Positions 11,590-13,682 of a stretch of DNA of 13,682 nucleotides are shown here, piece by piece. The notes under the pieces are model-generated. The model was not told the DNA's origin. It made no database searches and saw nothing but the letters and a program-made list of their open reading frames with translations. The translations under genes and the position numbers were made by a program. This DNA comes from RYN-425 sp035542755 (GTDB lineage Bacteria; Patescibacteriota; Saccharimonadia; Saccharimonadales; UBA10212), in contig DATKKU010000026.1 in NCBI GenBank assembly GCA_035542755.1, positions 1-13,682 on the forward strand, read 5' to 3'. Every line of letters begins with the position of its first letter. Position 1 is the stretch's first letter.

Positions 11590-13527
11590 TTACCCCTTAT
11601 TGAGCCGGGACAGCATCAACAGCGTCTCGGCCATGGTTGAATGGCTCCAGGCCAGCGGCAGTACTCCAAGTCCCATGCCAGTGTTGGGATCAACCTGCTC
11701 GGCCATCATGCCGCTCGGCGTGGCTCTGGCAATGGCCCAGTCTATTAAGTCGGTAGCCTCTTTCAGTCTGTCATTACTCATGTAATATTGGGCCAGCCAC
11801 AAGGTAGTGATAATCCAGGGGTTACCCAGTTTGGTGTGGTCGGCCAGAAAATAATCATCGTGCTCGTAACGCGGCACGCCACCAATTGGCGGATTAGCCA
11901 TTAATACTTCTTCTACTTTCTTAACCGAGGCGTTTAGCGTGCTCTCGTCTGCCAGGCCCGACAAAAAAGCCCCGTAAAAGCTGGAAGCGTCAATAACGTC
12001 GCTAAAATCAATGTTACCGTCTTTATGGAGGAAGAGGCTCTTACGATAAGCTCCGCTATTTGGGTTTACCAGTAAGCGAGCTCCATCCTTTATTCTAGCC
12101 ACCGCTGATAGCCAATTTTGCTGGTCTTCGGACTTATTAAAGCGCTCGGCGATCCCGGCGGCTGCTTTTAGGGCGGCCATAGTCACGTAGACACTATAAG
12201 TAAAGGTTGCGAAGATTTGCTCCCAAAGGTCATAGCTGCCGTGCGGCAGGTTGGTCTGCTCGTCTATGAAACTGGCCATAAAATCGGCGCATGGTTTAAC
12301 AAAGGTGCTATAAACGCTCCTTACAAAGTCCTCATCATTACTTACCTCTAGATATCTAGCCAGCGCGTAAATGACAATTGCCGTTTCGTCCTCCTGAATT
12401 GGCAGTTCCGGATGATTCAGGTGCAGCTGCGGGTGCCAGGTGCTGCCCAAAGCTCGGTCCGGCTGGTATTTGTGCTTCATGTAGCCGGCCGGGTCCATAA
12501 CGTCAATGCAAAATTGAAAGAACTTTTTCGGCTCTTCCTTATAACCAAGCTCAATTAGCGGCAGCAGGGCGTAAGCGCCGTCGCGCGGCCAGACATAGCT
12601 GTAGTAATCGCGGCCATAGTTATAAATGCTGCTATCGGCGCTGGCTATAACTCCGCCGTGATTATCAATGTGCGCCTTAACTACAAGTAGCGACTTTTTG
12701 AGCATTTTGCGGTAGTGAGTATCAACTTTTTCTACTTGTGGCCTTGCCTTGTCCAGCCACTCCGAAAATGCCTGGCGAGTACTTTCTAACCTAGCTTCCA
12801 GACCCTTTTGTAAAATCGTTTTATGTATTTTTTCGGCGTCTCCTTGTGAATCCGAGGCCACCACCCAGTAGCTGCAGACGTGGCTGCCGTCGGCGGGAAT
12901 ATCCATTCTGATTCTGAGCACCGAGTCTACACCGCCGTGCTCTACCAGGCCGCCGGACAGCTCGCCGTCCTCGGCGTCGCGGAAGGTACCTTCTTTGCCC
13001 TCAATTCCAAAATTGCCAACTGAGAACTGGTCAAATGGGTTACCGTCCTGGTCGTGGGCATAAATTAGCAGACTGGCCCAGCCCTTGTAGTCTAAGATGT
13101 AGTTGCCCTCGGGTATAAATAGCGCCGTATCGCTGCGTCCGGCCCGGGAAATTTGAAAAGCCTGGTGCATAAACAGCCTAATTTCTGCATCGGCACCGGT
13201 TTTGTTGCGGACTTCAATCCGCCGCAGTAGAGCAGGGTAGCGAGAGTCCACAAAGTCGTTAAAGTGCAGCTGCACCCCCAGCTTGTCATTGGTGGCCGTA
13301 ATGTTACTAACCAGCGCTTCTTCCTCAAAATCAATATCAAACTGCCAGCTATCGTCGTCCGTCCAAGCAAATTTTCCGTTAACCCAAACGCCGATTTTAT
13401 GGTTTAAAACTCGGGCCGAGGTCAGGTTGTCCAAGCCAATATACGGGTAATAAAAATCGTGTACCGTGCCCCGTTCGTTGAGCCCCACCAAGATATGCCC
13501 ATTACTAAGTAATACTGGTCGTCCCAT
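11590..13527 (-). CDS. GH15 glucoamylase-type glucan hydrolase
   Basis: Glycoside hydrolase family 15, releasing glucose from the non-reducing ends of alpha-glucans; some family members are trehalases. There is no signal peptide, so it acts in the cytoplasm. Numbered from the ATG at 13527 (645 aa), an N-terminal beta-sandwich domain covers about 1-260, starting MGRPVLLSNGHILVGLNERG as in prokaryotic relatives. The (alpha/alpha)6 barrel follows. Substrate motif WPRDGAY starts at 313. SYDLWEQ contains the likely general acid Glu436, and MAEQVDP the likely base Glu610. The ATG at 13527 overlaps the preceding GH57 stop as TAATG. A GTG at 13560 is also in frame but would lie inside the GH57 gene and lengthen a conserved N-terminus, so it was not chosen. 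The pair probably forms one operon for storage-glucan use. Confidence 0.92.
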   Translation of the reverse strand: MGRPVLLSNGHILVGLNERGTVHDFYYPYIGLDNLTSARVLNHKIGVWVNGKFAWTDDDSWQFDIDFEEEALVSNITATNDKLGVQLHFNDFVDSRYPALLRRIEVRNKTGADAEIRLFMHQAFQISRAGRSDTALFIPEGNYILDYKGWASLLIYAHDQDGNPFDQFSVGNFGIEGKEGTFRDAEDGELSGGLVEHGGVDSVLRIRMDIPADGSHVCSYWVVASDSQGDAEKIHKTILQKGLEARLESTRQAFSEWLDKARPQVEKVDTHYRKMLKKSLLVVKAHIDNHGGVIASADSSIYNYGRDYYSYVWPRDGAYALLPLIELGYKEEPKKFFQFCIDVMDPAGYMKHKYQPDRALGSTWHPQLHLNHPELPIQEDETAIVIYALARYLEVSNDEDFVRSVYSTFVKPCADFMASFIDEQTNLPHGSYDLWEQIFATFTYSVYVTMAALKAAAGIAERFNKSEDQQNWLSAVARIKDGARLLVNPNSGAYRKSLFLHKDGNIDFSDVIDASSFYGAFLSGLADESTLNASVKKVEEVLMANPPIGGVPRYEHDDYFLADHTKLGNPWIITTLWLAQYYMSNDRLKEATDLIDWAIARATPSGMMAEQVDPNTGMGLGVLPLAWSHSTMAETLLMLSRLNKG

Positions 13528-13682
13528 TACTCTAGTAGGCCCTTTTGGACCAGTCTCCACCTAAGATCATGATATGCGTTCATGTAGTTCATAAAAGCCT
13601 CATACGGCGAATCGTAGGGACTAAAATAGGCGTGCACGTCGCCGTCGCTAAACCACTTAGTGCACATGTAGTAAAAGTGGTC
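13527..13682 (-). CDS. GH57 amylase-type protein, C-terminal fragment cut by window edge
   Basis: A minus-strand frame enters from the right edge and stops at TAA (13529-13527), giving the last 51 residues. DHFYYMCTKWFSDGDVH followed by AYFSPYDSPYEAF and an NYMNAYHDL helix matches, from memory, the conserved C-terminal part of GH57 alpha-amylase-type enzymes. Its catalytic residues are outside the window. GH57 next to GH15 is known in archaea (MJ1611/MJ1610 in Methanocaldococcus jannaschii), which supports the call. The stop shares one base with the GH15 ATG, so the two genes are translationally coupled. Confidence 0.8.
   Translation of the reverse strand, partial: DHFYYMCTKWFSDGDVHAYFSPYDSPYEAFMNYMNAYHDLRWRLVQKGLLE

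Noticed and set aside
13528..13560. GTG start adding 11 residues to GH15
   Set aside because: These codons lie inside the GH57 gene; the ATG in the TAATG overlap gives the N-terminus expected for the family.
1..13682. CRISPR arrays, insertion sequences, transposase or integrase genes, long direct repeats
   Set aside because: None seen on reading through; no spaced direct repeats or terminal inverted repeats with a transposase.

Overview
The window looks like a compact, mid-GC bacterial chromosome segment. My best guess is Candidate Phyla Radiation (Patescibacteria), most likely Saccharibacteria/TM7. This rests on the mix of short housekeeping operons and unrecognised genes, near-zero intergenic distances, an archaeal-style GH57/GH15 pair, and TGA used as a normal stop (trpS, the RluD-like gene and the DHH gene), which argues against Gracilibacteria/SR1. 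The lineage is an inference; no marker gene here decides it.

Layout, left to right. The window opens with the last codons of a basic protein and a hairpin, then an unrecognised 353-aa gene (93-1154). Next is a housekeeping operon: trpS, an RluD-like pseudouridine synthase and a DNA polymerase III delta-prime-like clamp-loader subunit (1193-3976), then a membrane-anchored TPR protein (3995-4648). On the minus strand follow a small P-loop kinase, a coiled-coil protein of unknown function and a tRNA-Thr(UGU)/tRNA-Tyr(GUA) pair (4641-5884). Further minus-strand genes are a large membrane protein with an MprF/LysX-like C-terminal domain and an SRPBCC protein (5940-8595). Divergent from these is a DHH/DHHA1 phosphoesterase of the NrnA type (8652-9671). 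Then come tRNA-Thr(GGU) with a strong terminator, a membrane-anchored protein with seven cysteine pairs (10052-11167), and a terminator followed by rpmG (11386-11586). The right edge is a minus-strand alpha-glucan pair: GH15 glucoamylase (11590-13527) and the 3' end of a GH57 amylase (13527-13682).

How the genes fit together. Most of the window is basal machinery: tRNA charging, rRNA modification, replication, ribosome, tRNAs and nucleotide/RNA turnover. Two parts are more specialised. One is the SRPBCC plus MprF-like unit, probably for lipid head-group modification. The other is the GH57-GH15 pair, which should act in the cytoplasm on alpha-glucans because GH15 has no signal peptide.

A recurring feature is promoter placement. 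At eight of the ten promoter-like sites I assigned to protein genes, a -10-like hexamer ends only 6-10 nt before the start codon, often without a Shine-Dalgarno sequence, which suggests leaderless mRNAs. rpmG is the clear exception, with an extended -10 about 26 nt upstream and an AGAAGG ribosome-binding site. The most intriguing unknown protein is the one at 10052-11167, with fourteen cysteines in seven evenly built pairs plus HExxH-like and HxxxH motifs.
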